64,000 bases of DNA from Reclinomonas americana ATCC 50394 (GCA_048213135.1 PS015297.1:15410-79409), one strand, 5' to 3'; shown: positions 1 through 11,824, numbered from the stretch's first letter. The notes: generated from the letters alone by a model not told the origin. Numbers and translations: made by a program.

Positions 1-1110
1 TTCTCTTCTCTCTCTTTTAATCTGTTCTCTCGCTCATTTCTTCCTGCTTCTCTCAATCTCACACCCTCCTGCATTCCTTTTACTCACACACACTCTCACT
101 CACTCTTCTCCCCTCGCTCGCTGTCTCCTCCTTCTCACCTGCACTTTCTCTCCTCGTCTGCTCTCTTCTCTTCTGTACTCTCTCTCTCACCATCTCCTCT
201 CGCCGATCTCTGCTTGCCTGCTCATTCTCTCCTCTTCTGCTCTCTTCTCTTCTGCACTCTCCCTTTCCTTCAGTCTCTTCTCTCTCCACAGCTTCTCTGC
301 TTTGTTCTGTTGTTCTCTCACTTGCCTTCTTCCTCACACCCTCCTACTTTCCTTCTCTTTCTCGCCCACTCTTCTCATCTCGCTCGCTCGCGCGCTCGCT
401 CCTTCTTTCTTCTCCTCATCACTCTCTCGCTTCTCTTCTCTGCTCTCTCTTCTGTTCAATTCCCTCGCTCGTCTTAATTCTGCTTCTGTCAACCTCACGC
501 ACTCTCTCCTCCCTTCTCGCTTTCTCTTCCTGTCTCCTCCTCCTCATCTCTGTTCTCTCGAACGTCTTAATCCTGCTTCTGTCAACCTAAAGCACTCTCT
601 CTCTCTCACTCTCTCTACTCCTCTCTTCTTCTCCTCATCTCTTCTCTGCTCTCTCTTTGTTCTGTTCTCTCGCTCGTCTTAATCCTGCTTCTGTCAACCT
701 CACTCTTTCCTTCTCGCTCTCTCCTCTCTTTCTCTCTCGATCGCTTCTCTTCTCTCCCTCACACCCTCCCTTTCTCTCACTCACACTGTCTCTCTCCCCC
801 TCTCTCAATCCTTCTCTTCTTGTTTCTCTCTCTCTCTTTCCTTCTCGACTTCTCCTTCTCTCTTCTTCTTCTTCTTCTTCTTCCTCCTCTTCCTCTTCTT
901 CTTCCTCTTCATTCTTCTACTTCTTCTTCTTGCTCTTCTTCTTCTTCTTCTTCTTCTTCTTCCTCTTCTCCTTCTTCTTCTTCTCCTTCTCCTTCTTCTC
1001 CTTCTTCGCCTTCTTCTTCTTCTTCTTCTTCTTCTTCTTCTTCTTCTCCTTCTCTCTTCTTCTTCTTGNNNNNNNNNNNNNNNNNNNNTCTCTCTCTCTC
1101 TCTTCTCTCT

Positions 1111-1148
<38 letters not shown>

Positions 1149-1227
1149 TCTCTCTCTTTCTTCTTCTTCTTCTTCTTCTTCTTCTCTCTCTCTCTCTCCC
1201 CTCCCTCTCTCTCCTCCTTCCCCTGAC
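1..1227. repeat. CT-rich low-complexity DNA, likely intron of the DNAL1-like gene
   Basis: The stretch is almost pure pyrimidine on the plus strand, with TC, TCC and TTC tracts and a 20-N gap at 1069-1088. Long Ser/Leu/Phe-rich or Arg/Glu-rich open frames here are products of the repeats and are not genes. Short units recur at about 470, 560 and 670, reading roughly 'cgtcttaatcctgcttctgtc'. The stretch lies just downstream of the donor of the minus-strand exon at 1228-1350. On that sense strand it is a purine-rich start of intron, as seen in other introns of the window. Confidence 0.7.
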
Positions 1228-1688
1228 CTGTGCCAACGAGTTATCCAGCTTCTCAATCGCCGGAAACTGCCCAATGATCTTGACCTCCTCCGCCTCGGCC
1301 GGATTCGCTCCCGTCGTCTCCACCCATCGCTTCAGTGCATCGCGAAGTGCCTAAAGACAAAAAAGGGAGAAAGAGAAGAGAGAGAAGAGAGTGATGACGT
1401 CAGCAAATGAGAGAGAGAAGAGGAGAGAGCGCGTGAGAAAAGAGTGAGAGTGTGAGAGAAGAGTGGAGAGAGGGAAGAGAGAAACGGTGCAAGATCATGT
1501 GTAGCAAACACATGACACACCCTCTCTTTCTCTCTCTCTCTCTGTCACTCTCTCACTTCCTCTCTCACCCTCTCACTCACTCACACACTCACTATCACAC
1601 ACATTCACACTCTTTCACTCTCTTTTTATCTCTTTTTCTCACTATGATCTCTCGCGTTTCCTTTTGCGACAAACACACACACACACAC

Positions 1689-1741
<53 letters not shown>

Positions 1742-1882
1742 TTGCACACACACGCACACACACTTACACATTTTCACACAAACTCATTCAATTTCCCCCC
1801 ACAATCTTCGTTTCTTCCTTCTCTCTCTCACACACTCTCACGCACACACACACTCTCTCTCTTTCTTTGCACACACCGTCAT
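1228..1882 (-). CDS. DNAL1: Axonemal dynein light chain 1 (LC1/DNAL1-like), 5' part
   Basis: The clear exon is 1228-1350 (41 codons, both ends in phase 0, donor CAG|GT at 1228/1227, acceptor AG at 1352-1351). It contains ETTGANPAEAEEVK and FPAIEKLDNSL. This matches the N-terminus of LC1 family proteins, where a short helix precedes the LRR domain that binds the outer-arm dynein heavy chain motor. The LRR exons must lie to the left, beyond the window. A candidate first exon is the six bases ATG ACG at 1877-1882, followed by GTGTGTG. It is in phase, and it would leave a 526-base intron that is purine-rich then pyrimidine-rich on the sense strand. That start is a guess, while the 1228-1350 exon is well supported. 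LC1 is a flagellar protein, so a motile flagellum is likely. The gene is divergent from the RING gene at 2021. Confidence 0.7.
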
Positions 1883-2020
1883 CCCTTCACACACAACGTC
1901 AGTGGCAGTTGATCGTTCCACACCAACCAATCGACGACCCTTGAAAATATCTTTGCAACGATTTTCTTGTCTGTCACAAATAAGCAACGCAAGGAAAAGC
2001 CAGAGCAAAAGAGAAAAAAC

Positions 2021-2616
2021 ATGGAACCAGAGCGCTTTGTAGATCACGTCGACGAAGAATTCAGGTGTGCATGCAAGAAGGGGGTGTTGTCATGTTTCTA
2101 AAAATAGCTTTTCCGCTCTTCTCTCTTCCCTTCTCTTCCTCTGTTGTTCTTCTCTTTGCGCCCTGTTGGTGCTGCTGTTCTTCTCCTTCTTCTCCTCCTC
2201 CTCTTCTCTCTTTCTCTTCTTTCTTCTCCTTCTTCTTCTTCTTCTTCTTCTTCTTCTTCTTCTTCTTCTTCTTCTTCTTCTTCTTCTTCTTCTTCTTCTT
2301 CACCTTCTCCTTCTTCTTCTTCTTGTTGTTGTTGTTCTTCTTCTTGTTCTTCTTCTTCTTCTCCTCCTTCTCCTCCTCCTTCTCCTCCTCCTCCTCCTCC
2401 TCTTCTTCTTCTCACTTGTCTCACTGTGTCACAGATGCTTCTGTGGAGGAGTGTTGCACCCTGCGCGCACACTGATCAGCGCATGTTGTCAACAAATGAT
2501 GTGCGAGTCGTGCATTGCTGCGTGGTTGCAGGTGAGAAAGGGAGAGAGAAGCTCAACAGAAGAAGCAGTGTGAGATGAGCTGAAGAACGGGAAGTGCAAG
2601 AAGGAAGAAGAAGACA

Positions 2617-2647
<31 letters not shown>

Positions 2648-4949
2648 AAGAAGAAGAAGAAGAAGAAGAAGAAGAAGAAGAGGACATAAGAAAAGAAGTA
2701 CTAGGAGAAGGAGAAGAAGAAGGAGAAGAAGAATGCAGTCAACGGTGACTGAAGCATTGATATCATGTGCAAGAATAGCACCAAACGGAAGGGCAAGGAG
2801 GATGCATGCAGAGAATGAGAATGAGCAGAAAGATCTCTAGCAAGTAGAGGGCCAACACGTGAAGAGGTTATTTGAGAAGGAGAATGCACAGAAGCATTGA
2901 TATTATAGCACAACGGAAGGGCAAGGATGCATGCAGAGAAGAATGAGCAACAGTGTTGTGGAGAATATCTGCACTCCGTTCTTCCTCGACGACGACGACA
3001 GGCGATTCTTCTTCCCCCTTGCTTTCATGCAACATCTTCTGGTTCTTGCCTGTCTGCCTTCTCGCTCTTCTTCGTTCTCTTTCTTCATTCTCCTTCTACT
3101 TTTCCACATCCTCTCCTTCCTCGCCTTCTCCTTCTTCTCCTTCTTTCCTCCTGCCCTTGAGCGCGCGCTTTTCCTGCATGCAATACATGTCTATTCTTGC
3201 ATTTTCTGCAATGGGTGTTGACTTCGTTGTTGTTGTTGTTTGCAGCACCGCGGAACATGTCCGCACTGTCGCGCCGATCTCACTCTGCGTTCCAGTTGAG
3301 TGCTTTGCATCGTCTGTGAGCGACTGCGCGAGTTTCTCACCCCCCTTTTTTGTTTCCACAGTGGGCAAGCCGCAGCGTCCGATTCTCAACCTGCTCAACC
3401 GCCTGCGACTGCGCTGCACGAACGAGGCGCTTGGATGCGATGCAGTGTGTCGCATGGAGGAAGTCGAGCGGCATGAGAGCGAGGTGTGTCTCGTTCACTG
3501 TTGCTGTCATGATGCCTCCCGCCTTGTCTCTCTCTCGTTCTCTCTTTCTCATTTTCTTCGTTCCCCTTCTGTCTCCCATTCTCGCTCTTTTTTCTTGCAC
3601 CTGCATTCCGTCCTTTATCTTCTATCACCTCTCCTCCTCTCTGCGTCCGTTTTGTGCTTCCGTTTCTCTCTGCCTCTCCCACCCTTTCCCTCATTTTCAC
3701 ATCTCCGCCTCTCTGTCGTCCGTCGTTTCTTCGTCTTGTGCTTCCGTTTCTCTCTGCCTCCCCCCCTCTTCCTCCCTCTTCCGCAAGACTGCGGTCATCC
3801 ATTATCATTTCCCACCTCTCTGCCTCTCTGCCATCCTCTTTCCTCTCTGTCGTCTTGTGCTTCTGTTTTTCTCTTCTCCCTCCCTCACCCTTCCCTCACC
3901 CTCTCCTCTCATTATCTTTTTCCACCTCTCTGCCAACCTCTTTCCTCTCTATCGTCAGGTGTTTTCTTTCCTCTCTCTCCCCTTCTCCCCTCCCTCACCC
4001 TTTCCCCTCATTATCTCTTTTCGCCTCTCCGCCTCTCTGTCATTCTCTTTCCTCGCTTCTGTTTCCTCTTCTCCCTCCCTCACCCTTCCCCCTCTCTCCT
4101 CTTCCTCCCCCTCTCCCCTCCCTCACCCTTCCCCCTTTCGCCTCCCTCCCCCTCTCCCACAGGAATGCGGCTTCACCACCATTCCCTGCCCCTCCACCGG
4201 CTGCAAGGAACAAATGCTGCGCCGCGACCTCGCCACCCACCTGGCCGAGTGCCGCTTCCGTCGCGTGACGTGCACGGGCGGGTGCGAGCTGGACTTCCCC
4301 GTGTCCGAGGCGCACCTGCACGACTGTGTGACCGCACTGAAAATCGAGGTCTCCAAGCTGCGCGTGCGTGTGCGCGAACTCGAGTCGGGCGTGGGCCCAG
4401 AGGCACCGGTGGTGGCGGTTCGTGCTTTGAGGCACTGAGAGTCATGTCTTCTCAAGTATCTCATTGCATGTGTGCGCGTGTGCAGAAGACTCTGTTGCGC
4501 CCGAAGACGGCGCCGTCTGTCACCGCGGGTGGTGGCGGCGTGGTCTCGTCGGCCGCTGCGCCGGCCGTCATGTCCATGCGCATGAACGCGTGGCGTCGGC
4601 AGTCGAACCAGGTGCGCAACGCCCGGCTGGGTGTGGTCATTGAGGAGGAGGGAACGGGCGCGGCGAGCGGATCAAGTTCCAGCTCCCACGACGAAGGTTT
4701 TTTGTGCACGTGTTGGTGTTTTGAGAGTCAAGAGCAGCGTGCTTATCTCTTGCCATACTTGCAGCCTCGCCACCGCGGGCGGCTTCCGGTGGTGCTGCTG
4801 CGCCCATGCCCGACGGCCGCCTGCAGTGCCCAGTGGTTAGTGTCATTTGTTGATGATATCTCTCTCCCGGCCTCTGTGTATGCACCACTTTCTTCCTTCG
4901 TCCTCTTTTCCAGTCCTAGCTTTCTGCGTGCACCACTGTCTTCCATAGT

Positions 4950-5007
<58 letters not shown>

Positions 5008-5560
5008 NNNNNNNNNNNNNNNNNNNNTCTCTCTCTCTCTCTCTCTCTCTCCCTCCTTCCCTCTCCCTCCCTGTATGCACCACTGCCTTCCTTCATTGCC
5101 TCTCGTCTTTACTTCCTTTCCTTTCTCGCACTGCATCTGCGCCACTTACTGCCTTCTCTTTTTGTGTTCATTCTCTGTGAATTCACCACATCTTTCTACT
5201 TTCTCTTGCTTGCTTGTTCCTCCTTCCCCGTATTCACGACTTTCTTCCCCATTCTCTCTCATTCTTCCCTCCGTCACGTTCCTTTCTTCTCTCTTTCAAT
5301 GTATACGTCGCCGTCTCTCTTGTTTCTTGTATTCGCTCTTTATCACTCCCTCTCCCTTCCCTTCCCCTCTCCCTTCTCTCGTTCTCTCTCTCTCTCCTCT
5401 CCTCTGCCCCCCTTCGCCTCTCACCCCCCTTCCCCCTCCCCCTCAGTGCAACCGCGGCTTCAATCAGGCCGCCTACGAACGCCACCAGCGCATATGCTCA
5501 CAGGTGAACCAGCGGCGGCCGCGATTCGACTCGTCGCAGTTTCGCCGTATCGATACGTGA
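2021..5560 (+). CDS. RING / TRAF-type zinc finger protein with C-terminal C2HC finger, likely E3 ubiquitin ligase
   Basis: Exons: 2021-2064, 2435-2531, 3246-3294, 3362-3483, 4163-4417, 4486-4696, 4765-4835, 5447-5560, about 320 residues. Frame is kept through all joins. Residues 15-57 form a RING: CFCGGVLHPAR, then CCQQMMCESCIAAWLQ, then CPHCRADL. Residues about 70-140 carry TRAF-type Cys/His fingers (RCTNEALGCDAVC, then CPSTGCKEQMLRRDLATHL). A helical stretch rich in Leu, Arg and Val follows (KIEVSKLRVRVRELE). After a Ser/Gly/Ala-rich linker the C-terminus has LQCPVCNRGFNQAAYERHQ and RIC, a C2HC finger like the ZC2HC1 family. No MATH domain is seen. Exon 5 could instead end at 4408. RING proteins of this layout usually transfer ubiquitin in the cytoplasm; the substrate is unknown. 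Introns hold TTC, GAA and CT arrays and a degenerate satellite. Confidence 0.88.
2187..2412. repeat. TTC/CTC microsatellite in intron 1
   Basis: This is a near-uninterrupted TTC run with CTC variants, directly before the acceptor at 2434. It forms the pyrimidine half of RING-gene intron 1. Confidence 0.9.
2611..2745. repeat. GAA/AAG microsatellite in intron 2
   Basis: AAG units form the purine-rich first half of RING-gene intron 2 (2532-3245). The second half (3040-3170) is CT-rich. Just after the array, the phrase 'agaagcattgatat' occurs twice (about 2750 and 2892), each followed by 'aacggaagggcaagga' and 'gatgcatgcagag', a diverged direct repeat of about 140 bases. Confidence 0.85.
3640..4160. 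repeat. Degenerate pyrimidine minisatellite in intron 4
   Basis: Units resembling 'cacctctctgcctctctg' then 'cttctgtttctctctccctccctcaccctt' recur with changing length. The array fills the 3' part of the 3484-4162 intron up to its acceptor. Confidence 0.65.
4951..5052. repeat. CT microsatellite with assembly gap
   Basis: A (CT)n tract is broken by 20 N at 5008-5027, inside the last RING-gene intron. The phrase 'tgtatgcaccact' is found on both sides of it (4876 and 5071), suggesting a local duplication or an assembly join. Confidence 0.85.
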
Positions 5561-6182
5561 GCATGTACACCAATGCATGTTCGAAACGGAGAATTTGTTC
5601 CGTGTTCGTCATTAAAAACACTGGCAGTGGTCTCCTTCTCTCGCCACAGTAGAGTGCCGACGAGGCCGGCTTGACTCTCCGAGGAGAGGACACAAAAAGT
5701 CATCTTCTCCTCAGCATTGCTCTCCTCTTTCCAGACATCATTGATTCTTTTTTCATTTTCTTTTCCCATGGGCCAAGGCCACTGTAGCTGCCATTGAAGT
5801 TAAGAAGAAGAGGCAAGCAGGGAGGGCATATGGGAGAGTTTTCTTTGCAACATATTTTTCAAGACAAGAGAGGGATCGAGCAAGCGAGCGGGAGCTCGAG
5901 GTGGCGGTGGTGCACACTTATGTTAAAGCGGAGTCACACACACACAAACACACGCACATGTACACGCACACGCACTCGCAACGCACACACACACGAGAAG
6001 GGATTTTTTTCGGAAAGACAAAACAAGGCGCACACAGACAACAAACCAACAAAACTGAGAAAACTCGCACAGACACTTCACATGACAACAAGCAAAACAC
6101 GATCGATATACCATGCAGAGAGACAAAAAAAGGCACTTATTAACACACACACGCACACACATGCACTCACTCGGTGCATGTG
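5561..6182. other. Intergenic, convergent 3' ends
   Basis: This lies between the stop codons of the RING gene (plus) and the Gln-rich gene (minus). It holds CA-rich tracts at 5935-5995 and 6140-6175 and an ATTAAA at about 5611 that could serve the RING gene for polyadenylation. No coding exon is seen. Confidence 0.6.
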
Positions 6183-9100
6183 CTACAAGTGCAAATCGAC
6201 GCCGGGCAGACCCCAGTTGCACGACGGTGTCAGGGAGCGTTCTCGGTGGGCGACACCGCCCGCGCCCACCGATGACTCAAAAAAAGACGACCCAGACGGC
6301 CCGAGCGAGTGCTCAACCGTGGAGTGCTGCGGTGGCGGCAAGAGCACTCGTTCGCGCTCGCGCTGCAGCTGGAACATGGGGAACGACTGGTCAAACGATG
6401 GCAGTCCGATACCACCACCACCACCGCCACCGTTGCCGTTGCCGCCCACAACACTCTCCAGCTTGATGCTGTTGATGAGCTGGGTGGTCGATGGCAGCGA
6501 GGCCGCCGAACTGGCAGGCACCACCGGGGGAGGCGCAGCGAGGCTGCCGGCCAGCGAATACATGGACGGCAGCAGGGAGTTCGGACCGGCACCGAGACTC
6601 TGCATGCCTCCACCGCCGTACAATTGCTGCTGTTGCTGATGCAGCTGTTGTTGTTGTTGTTGCTGCTGCTGCTGTTGTTGTTGGAGCTGCAGTTGGAGCT
6701 GGAGCTGCTGTTGTTGCAACTGTTGCTGCTGTTGCTGATGATGGTGGTGTGCCGCCTGCATCTGCATGAGCGAGGACATGGAGTGGACCTGGCTGTGGCT
6801 CGAGCCGCCACCCGATAAGGAGAGTAACGATGAGGCGCCTGGCAGCTGTGCACCGCCCTGCAAATACAGAGAGTCCTGGTGCACGCCCATGTCGCCATAC
6901 GATGCCATGGATCGTGATGCCGGATACAGCTGCTGGTGCATCTGCATCTGCAACTGCTGCTGCTGCTGCTGCTGTTGTTGTTGTTGTTGTTGCTGTTGCT
7001 GCTGTTGTTGTTGTTGGAGACCGAGGAGGTTGCTCATTCCGGAGCCGTCTTGCGAAATGTGAATGTGGTGCGGCATCGCCGTCATGGCCGACAGCGGCGG
7101 CGACTGCATCCGTCGCTGCATCACACTGCCGGTGCTCGAGCGCCGGCCGCCATTCCGCGACGCTGACGACGACCCGAGTGCAGGCAACGGTCCGGCTCCG
7201 GACGCGGCTGCTGCTGCTGCTGCTGCTGCGGCCGCCGCCGACGTTGGGGACATCCACTGGTGCCCGCTACCGCCGCTTCCACCACCGGCGACCAGCGAAG
7301 GCACGGAGGGCAGTGGTGAAGTGAAGCCATTCGCGTGGCCGCCGACACCCGAAGCGGAGGAGGGCGAGAAGGCAAATGGTGAATCGCTGGTTCTTGTGGT
7401 GTAGTCGAGACCTGGCGGAGCCGCGGCGCTTCCCGAACGGCCACCTCCTCCCGCCAATCGACCCTGCCGCAGCGAGGCCGGTGTGGGCTTTTGCAGCTCC
7501 ACATTGGCTCTCAACTGCGCACATATACAAGCAATATGTGTGAGTCAGCGTGCCACACGGGAGGTGGAGGGAGTGTAGGTTAAGGTTGGAAAGAAATGAC
7601 ATGCCGCGCGCGCCCGCGCACCCCTCCCACGGCCAACTGCCCACTCACCTCTGGAATCAGCAAGTCGGGGTTGCAGTAGTCGAGAATGTCGTAGAATTTG
7701 TTTTCACCGATGCAGGCCTGTGGCGGGCGACGAAGGGGTGAGTGAGAGAAAACAAAAAAAAAGAAACCGTCTCTCCGATATCTCTCTCTCACTCACACAA
7801 ACTGATGAAGCAGTTCACAGTCAATTAAAGAAAAAAACACAACAACCCATAGCCATAACGCTGAGATACACATCGAGAGAGAAACTGGCAGACAGCGTGG
7901 AGGAGAGGAGACGGGAGAGCAGAAGGAGGTGGAGAGTCAATCTTTGAAAAACCCACACCTGCCAAACTCAGACGAATCTTTCCTCACGCGCTTGTGCTCT
8001 GCCACTCACACTCTCAACTCACTCACTCACTCACTGCTGTCTTTCTATCTTCCCCCCCTCTCTCTCTCACATACATACACACACACATACACACATACAC
8101 ACACATACACACAGTGTCTCACTACACTTGTCTTCACAGACTGAGTGAAACAAACAAGAGAGGGAGCGCAGCGAGTACCAGCGTTTCTGAACAGCGGCAA
8201 CATTGGCTCCTCGCCACACACAAGAGAACACAAGGAGGAGATATACAGAAGATGAGAATGGAGGAACAAAAAAAGTGATTTGGAGAGGGTTTGAACAATC
8301 GCGAAAGGCCATGAATCTTGTGTGTTGGTTATTGGCAGTGCGCCCCCACATGGCACGACTGCACTTTCACAAACCACTCACTCTCCCCACTCATTCACTG
8401 CAAAAGTGCCTCACCTTGGCACACACGTAGCGCCAGGCAGGCGACTGCGGGTGAATGGGCGGCTCGTCGGGTCCGAAAACGCGCACCAGACTGACATTGA
8501 CAATGTCGCGCAGCAGGTCCTTGCGCAGGATCTTGCGCTTGTCGCGGCGACCGAGCTTGGTGCACGTTAGTGGCAGCATCTGCGAAGGGTGAAGAGGGAC
8601 GAGGAGGATGAGCAGGGGGGAGGAGTAGTAAAGCACATACAGGAAAGAGGACAAAGTTCAGCGTCTTATGCATCGACTAGAGAGAGAAAGAATGTGACAA
8701 CAGAGAGCCTCGCGCGGGATGATGGAGAGAAGGGAGTTGGGAGGTGAGAGAGTGAAAAACAGAATCATGAGAGGAGAAATGACAGTTTGTTCGAAATAGA
8801 CAAGATAAAACTTCTCGCAGCCTCACCTGGCGGAACTCGTCGAGCTTGAACTGAGGCACCTGCGACGCAACACGCACACACTGTGAGCAGGGGAGAGAGA
8901 GAGAGAAGTGGGGGAGCATGAGACAAACCGCGAGGAAATCCTCCGTGTTTCTCATTGTGCGCCACCCCGAATCCTCGTCGAATCGCATACGAATGTCGTG
9001 CAAGACATCCTCGAGGAACGGCCGCAGTTTCTCTGGGATCTCAGGCCACAACATCTGCGCGCGTGCGTGTGTTCGCATTTCCGATCACGTGAGTATATCG

Positions 9101-10274
9101 ATTGCGCGCGCGACGGTGCACCAGGAGTCACTCACTCACCTGCGCAAGCTGTTCGTTCTCCTCCAGCAACTGCGCGCGACACTTGCGTCCGCCGCTGCCA
9201 CGACGCGGTCTCCTGCTCGTACGACTCGTGGCTGCTGTGCTTCCATTGGCCATGGTCTGCAGACGCACAGACACACACACACACACACACACGCAAAGAG
9301 AGAGAGAGAGAGAGAGTAGAGGCGCGCACACACAGTCAATGCAACTGTTCTCGAACGCATGATTGCTGCCACTGCGCTTGTGCACGCACCACTTTTCTCC
9401 GTTTCTTGGGCCCTTGACTACTGCCACCACCAGCTCCACCATTGCGACGGCGCGCGCCCCCATGAAACTCCTCCTCCTCCTCCTCATCATCCTCCATTCC
9501 GTCGCCTTCCTCGTCCAAACTGCAGTATTCGTCGTCATCGTCGTCGTCCTCGCGAGACACACGACGACGTCCTTGCACACGAGGCTGTGCATGAGGTGAG
9601 GAGGAGGGTGAGCAATCGACAGGACACTCTTGAAACGAGGCAATCAGTGGGAACCCCTCACATGCGCAAAAAACAGCACAAAAAAGGAAGGAGAGACACG
9701 GCGCGCACAGTCAAACTCTCTTTTTTTCTCGCACTCCCTCACACACACACACACGCACTCCACCACACGCAGTGAGAGACAGAGAGAGTGCGCACGATTC
9801 ACACAAAGAGTCGGAACGAATCAAACAAGCTATCGAACACACTCTCACACTCTTCGTCAAAACAGCTTTTTTGTCTTCGTCACAGTCAGTCTCCCACAAA
9901 GACACGCATGCCAACACGCACACAAACAAACAAAACAGAAACTTTACACATCGCACGCACACTGCTCATTGGTGTGTGTGCACATGCTTCAGTGCGCCTT
10001 TATGCGGGAGTTGCGTTCACGCACACCACTCACTGCTCACATTTCCGAACGCAACTCCACTGTCCGCGCCCTCCACCACCACCACTGCTCGCTCGCCCAA
10101 CAGCGCAGGCACACTCGGCAGTGCAGGTGGCGCCAGCAGCATTGCCATGGCGGGGGGCAGAGGAGGCGAAGATGATGATTGGCCAAGGTGGTTCTTGTTG
10201 GCATCGGTCGCTGCCATGGACACCATGGCCGTGGCGGCACTGTCCTCATCGCCCATCGATGAGTCACGTTGCAT
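6183..10274 (-). CDS. Gln/Ala/Gly-rich protein with basic NLS, probably nuclear, family not recognised
   Basis: Exons from the 5' end: 10041-10274, 9390-9584, 9140-9256, 8929-9054, 8827-8859, 8415-8579, 7649-7717, 6183-7514. All joins are phase 0, giving 756 residues. Residues 79-143 are acidic (runs of Asp and Glu) and end in PKKRRKV, a classic monopartite nuclear localisation sequence. Residues 144-182 are Arg-rich (TSRRPRRGSGGRKCRAQLLE). Residues 183-313 form the only globular-looking part: MLWPEIPEKLRPFLEDVLHD, KRKILRKDLLRDIVNVSLVR, then ENKFYDILDYCNPDLLIPE. I do not recognise it. The last exon is low complexity: a run of 14 Ala near 405, poly-Gln near 490 and 580-615, and poly-Gly near 680. 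Such tails are common in transcription regulators, but that role is inference. An alternative start is the ATG at 9253. Confidence 0.72.
6635..7020 (-). repeat. CAG/CAA repeats encoding two poly-Gln blocks
   Basis: On the minus strand CAG and CAA codons are mixed at 6635-6735 and 6945-7015. The frame stays open through both, which supports translation. A GCN run (7203-7235) encodes poly-Ala nearby. Confidence 0.85.
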
Positions 10275-10762
10275 CGGTCTCACTCACTCACTCAACCTTG
10301 TCTCACAAAAACGATTGCAGAAGAAGAAACACGACAAATGAGACAAAATTTCGTGAGTCGTCATCTCTGGGCAGGCGAAGAGTGCACGCTCAGTCTCTCA
10401 CTCCAGCATTACGCGATGCAACACCACATCACCAGCAGTTGCATGCCAGTCGTTTGAGCAAAAAATTACGCGGACACACATGTTCGAATACACAAATTGG
10501 GTGAAACCGATTATGTTTGGGAAGGCCACTGACACACAGACACACAGACACAAAAAAAAAACAGAGAGCGAGAGCTGCACTGTGCTGCCTTACGAGTAAG
10601 CTGCATGGAAGTCGTTTAACGCGGACACACGCACAAACGAGAAACCGATCATGTTGGCGTTTTTCCTGCCCTGTCACCACCGTAGCAACACACGCACACA
10701 CACACACACACACAACACACACAACTCAAGCTTCTCTTCTTCTTGTTGCTGTGTGATCTGTA
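10275..10762. other. Intergenic, nothing coding seen
   Basis: This separates the Gln-rich gene's start (10274, minus) from the dipeptidase stop (10763, minus). It holds CA tracts at 10533-10545 and 10691-10720. The phrase 'acgcggacacac' occurs twice (10468 and 10619), each followed by a related 'gaaaccgat' (about 10502 and 10639), a diverged direct repeat of about 145 bases. Confidence 0.55.
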
Positions 10763-11425
10763 TTACACGGGAGAATTCCCGACGGGATACTCTCGCCAAT
10801 CGCAGAAGTCAAAGTGCCACCACTCGGTGGGGTTCACGGAGAAGCCGTCGGCCTCCATGGCCGTGCGAAGCAGTGCGCGGTTGGCGTACTGCTGCGGGGT
10901 GCACTCGGCACCCTCGTAGTCAGCGTAGGCGCGCGGGGTGAACTCGTCAAAGCCGCTGGGCATCGGCAGAGGCTCGCCCGTGGCGGCATCGCACAGGGTG
11001 AGATCGATGGCGCAGCCGCGGTTGTGCCGCGAGCCGAGCTTGTCGGGGTTGGCCACAAAGTGGCGCATCTCGTCGGGGGTCGCCTCCCAAAACACTTTGG
11101 TTACAAACCACGGACGATAGCCGTCGAACAGCAGCAGGCCAACGCCATGTTCGGCTACTAAACGCCGATGGACGCGCACCACGGCCTCGGCCGCCGGTCG
11201 CTGCAGCAGGCAGCGCGGTTCCCGATAGACGGCGCACTGCAGAAAGTTGTTCTCGGTCGCGTAGCGCACGTCGGTGTGGATGGAGGGCTCCAGTGTGACG
11301 ACCTCGACCAGGTCGTGGGCGCGCACGGCCGACTCGGAGGCGTGTGGTGGCGGTTCACACAGTACGGCCTCGGCGAGGAGGTCCCGCACGGGGCGCCTGG
11401 GAGTGATGGTGAACGTGTCCGACAT
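10763..11425 (-). CDS. D-alanyl-D-alanine dipeptidase, VanX/DdpX (peptidase M15D) family
   Basis: This single exon from ATG at 11425 gives 220 residues, the usual size of the family. The zinc and catalytic motifs are intact: SRHNRGCAIDLTL has the SxHxxGxAxD ligand pair (His and Asp), and EWWHFDF has the ExxH pair with the catalytic Glu and third ligand His. VRYATENNF, LLLFDGYRP and ANRALLRTAMEADGF also fit. The enzyme cleaves D-Ala-D-Ala from peptidoglycan metabolism. In a eukaryote it most plausibly came by transfer from bacteria and may act on prey cell walls. The frame is open upstream to 11500, and 'ttcttcttccacag' at 11475-11488 looks like an acceptor, so an upstream exon adding VTPWYLRLVARHVLRL is possible. 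I prefer the 11425 start because the family domain begins after it. Confidence 0.9.
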   Translation of the reverse strand: MSDTFTITPRRPVRDLLAEAVLCEPPPHASESAVRAHDLVEVVTLEPSIHTDVRYATENNFLQCAVYREPRCLLQRPAAEAVVRVHRRLVAEHGVGLLLFDGYRPWFVTKVFWEATPDEMRHFVANPDKLGSRHNRGCAIDLTLCDAATGEPLPMPSGFDEFTPRAYADYEGAECTPQQYANRALLRTAMEADGFSVNPTEWWHFDFCDWREYPVGNSPV

Positions 11426-11824
11426 CAATCGCAACACGTGTCTTGCCACCAAACGCAGATACCAGGGGGTCACTGTGGAAGAAGAAAAAAACACGAACAT
11501 GAGTTGATTGATACATACACAAACACAGCGTGAAGGGGAAGGGGTGGAGGGGTGAGAGATGGAAGAAGGGGGAGGGAGGGAGGATGGGGAGGGGAAGAGG
11601 GCGGAGACAGGAGGTACAGATTTTCAGCGATGACACGCGGAGGATGAGAAGCGGAACGTGTTGGTCGAAGGAACATCGTTGTGCGTGAGGCGAGGAGTGG
11701 GCGAAACGCAGCGGAGAGGAGGGAGTGAGGAAGGAGCAGTCTAATGAAAAACAGACTTTCCAAATAAAGCCATGCGCAGCGCGAGAAGAAATTGGGTCTT
11801 GACTGCGAAGATGGGAGAAGAAAG

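Noticed and set aside
2953-5652. 899-codon open frame on the plus strand
   Set aside because: It runs through introns of the RING gene in a frame made of CT repeats (Ser/Leu/Pro). Real exons in the same stretch use changing frames joined by splice sites.
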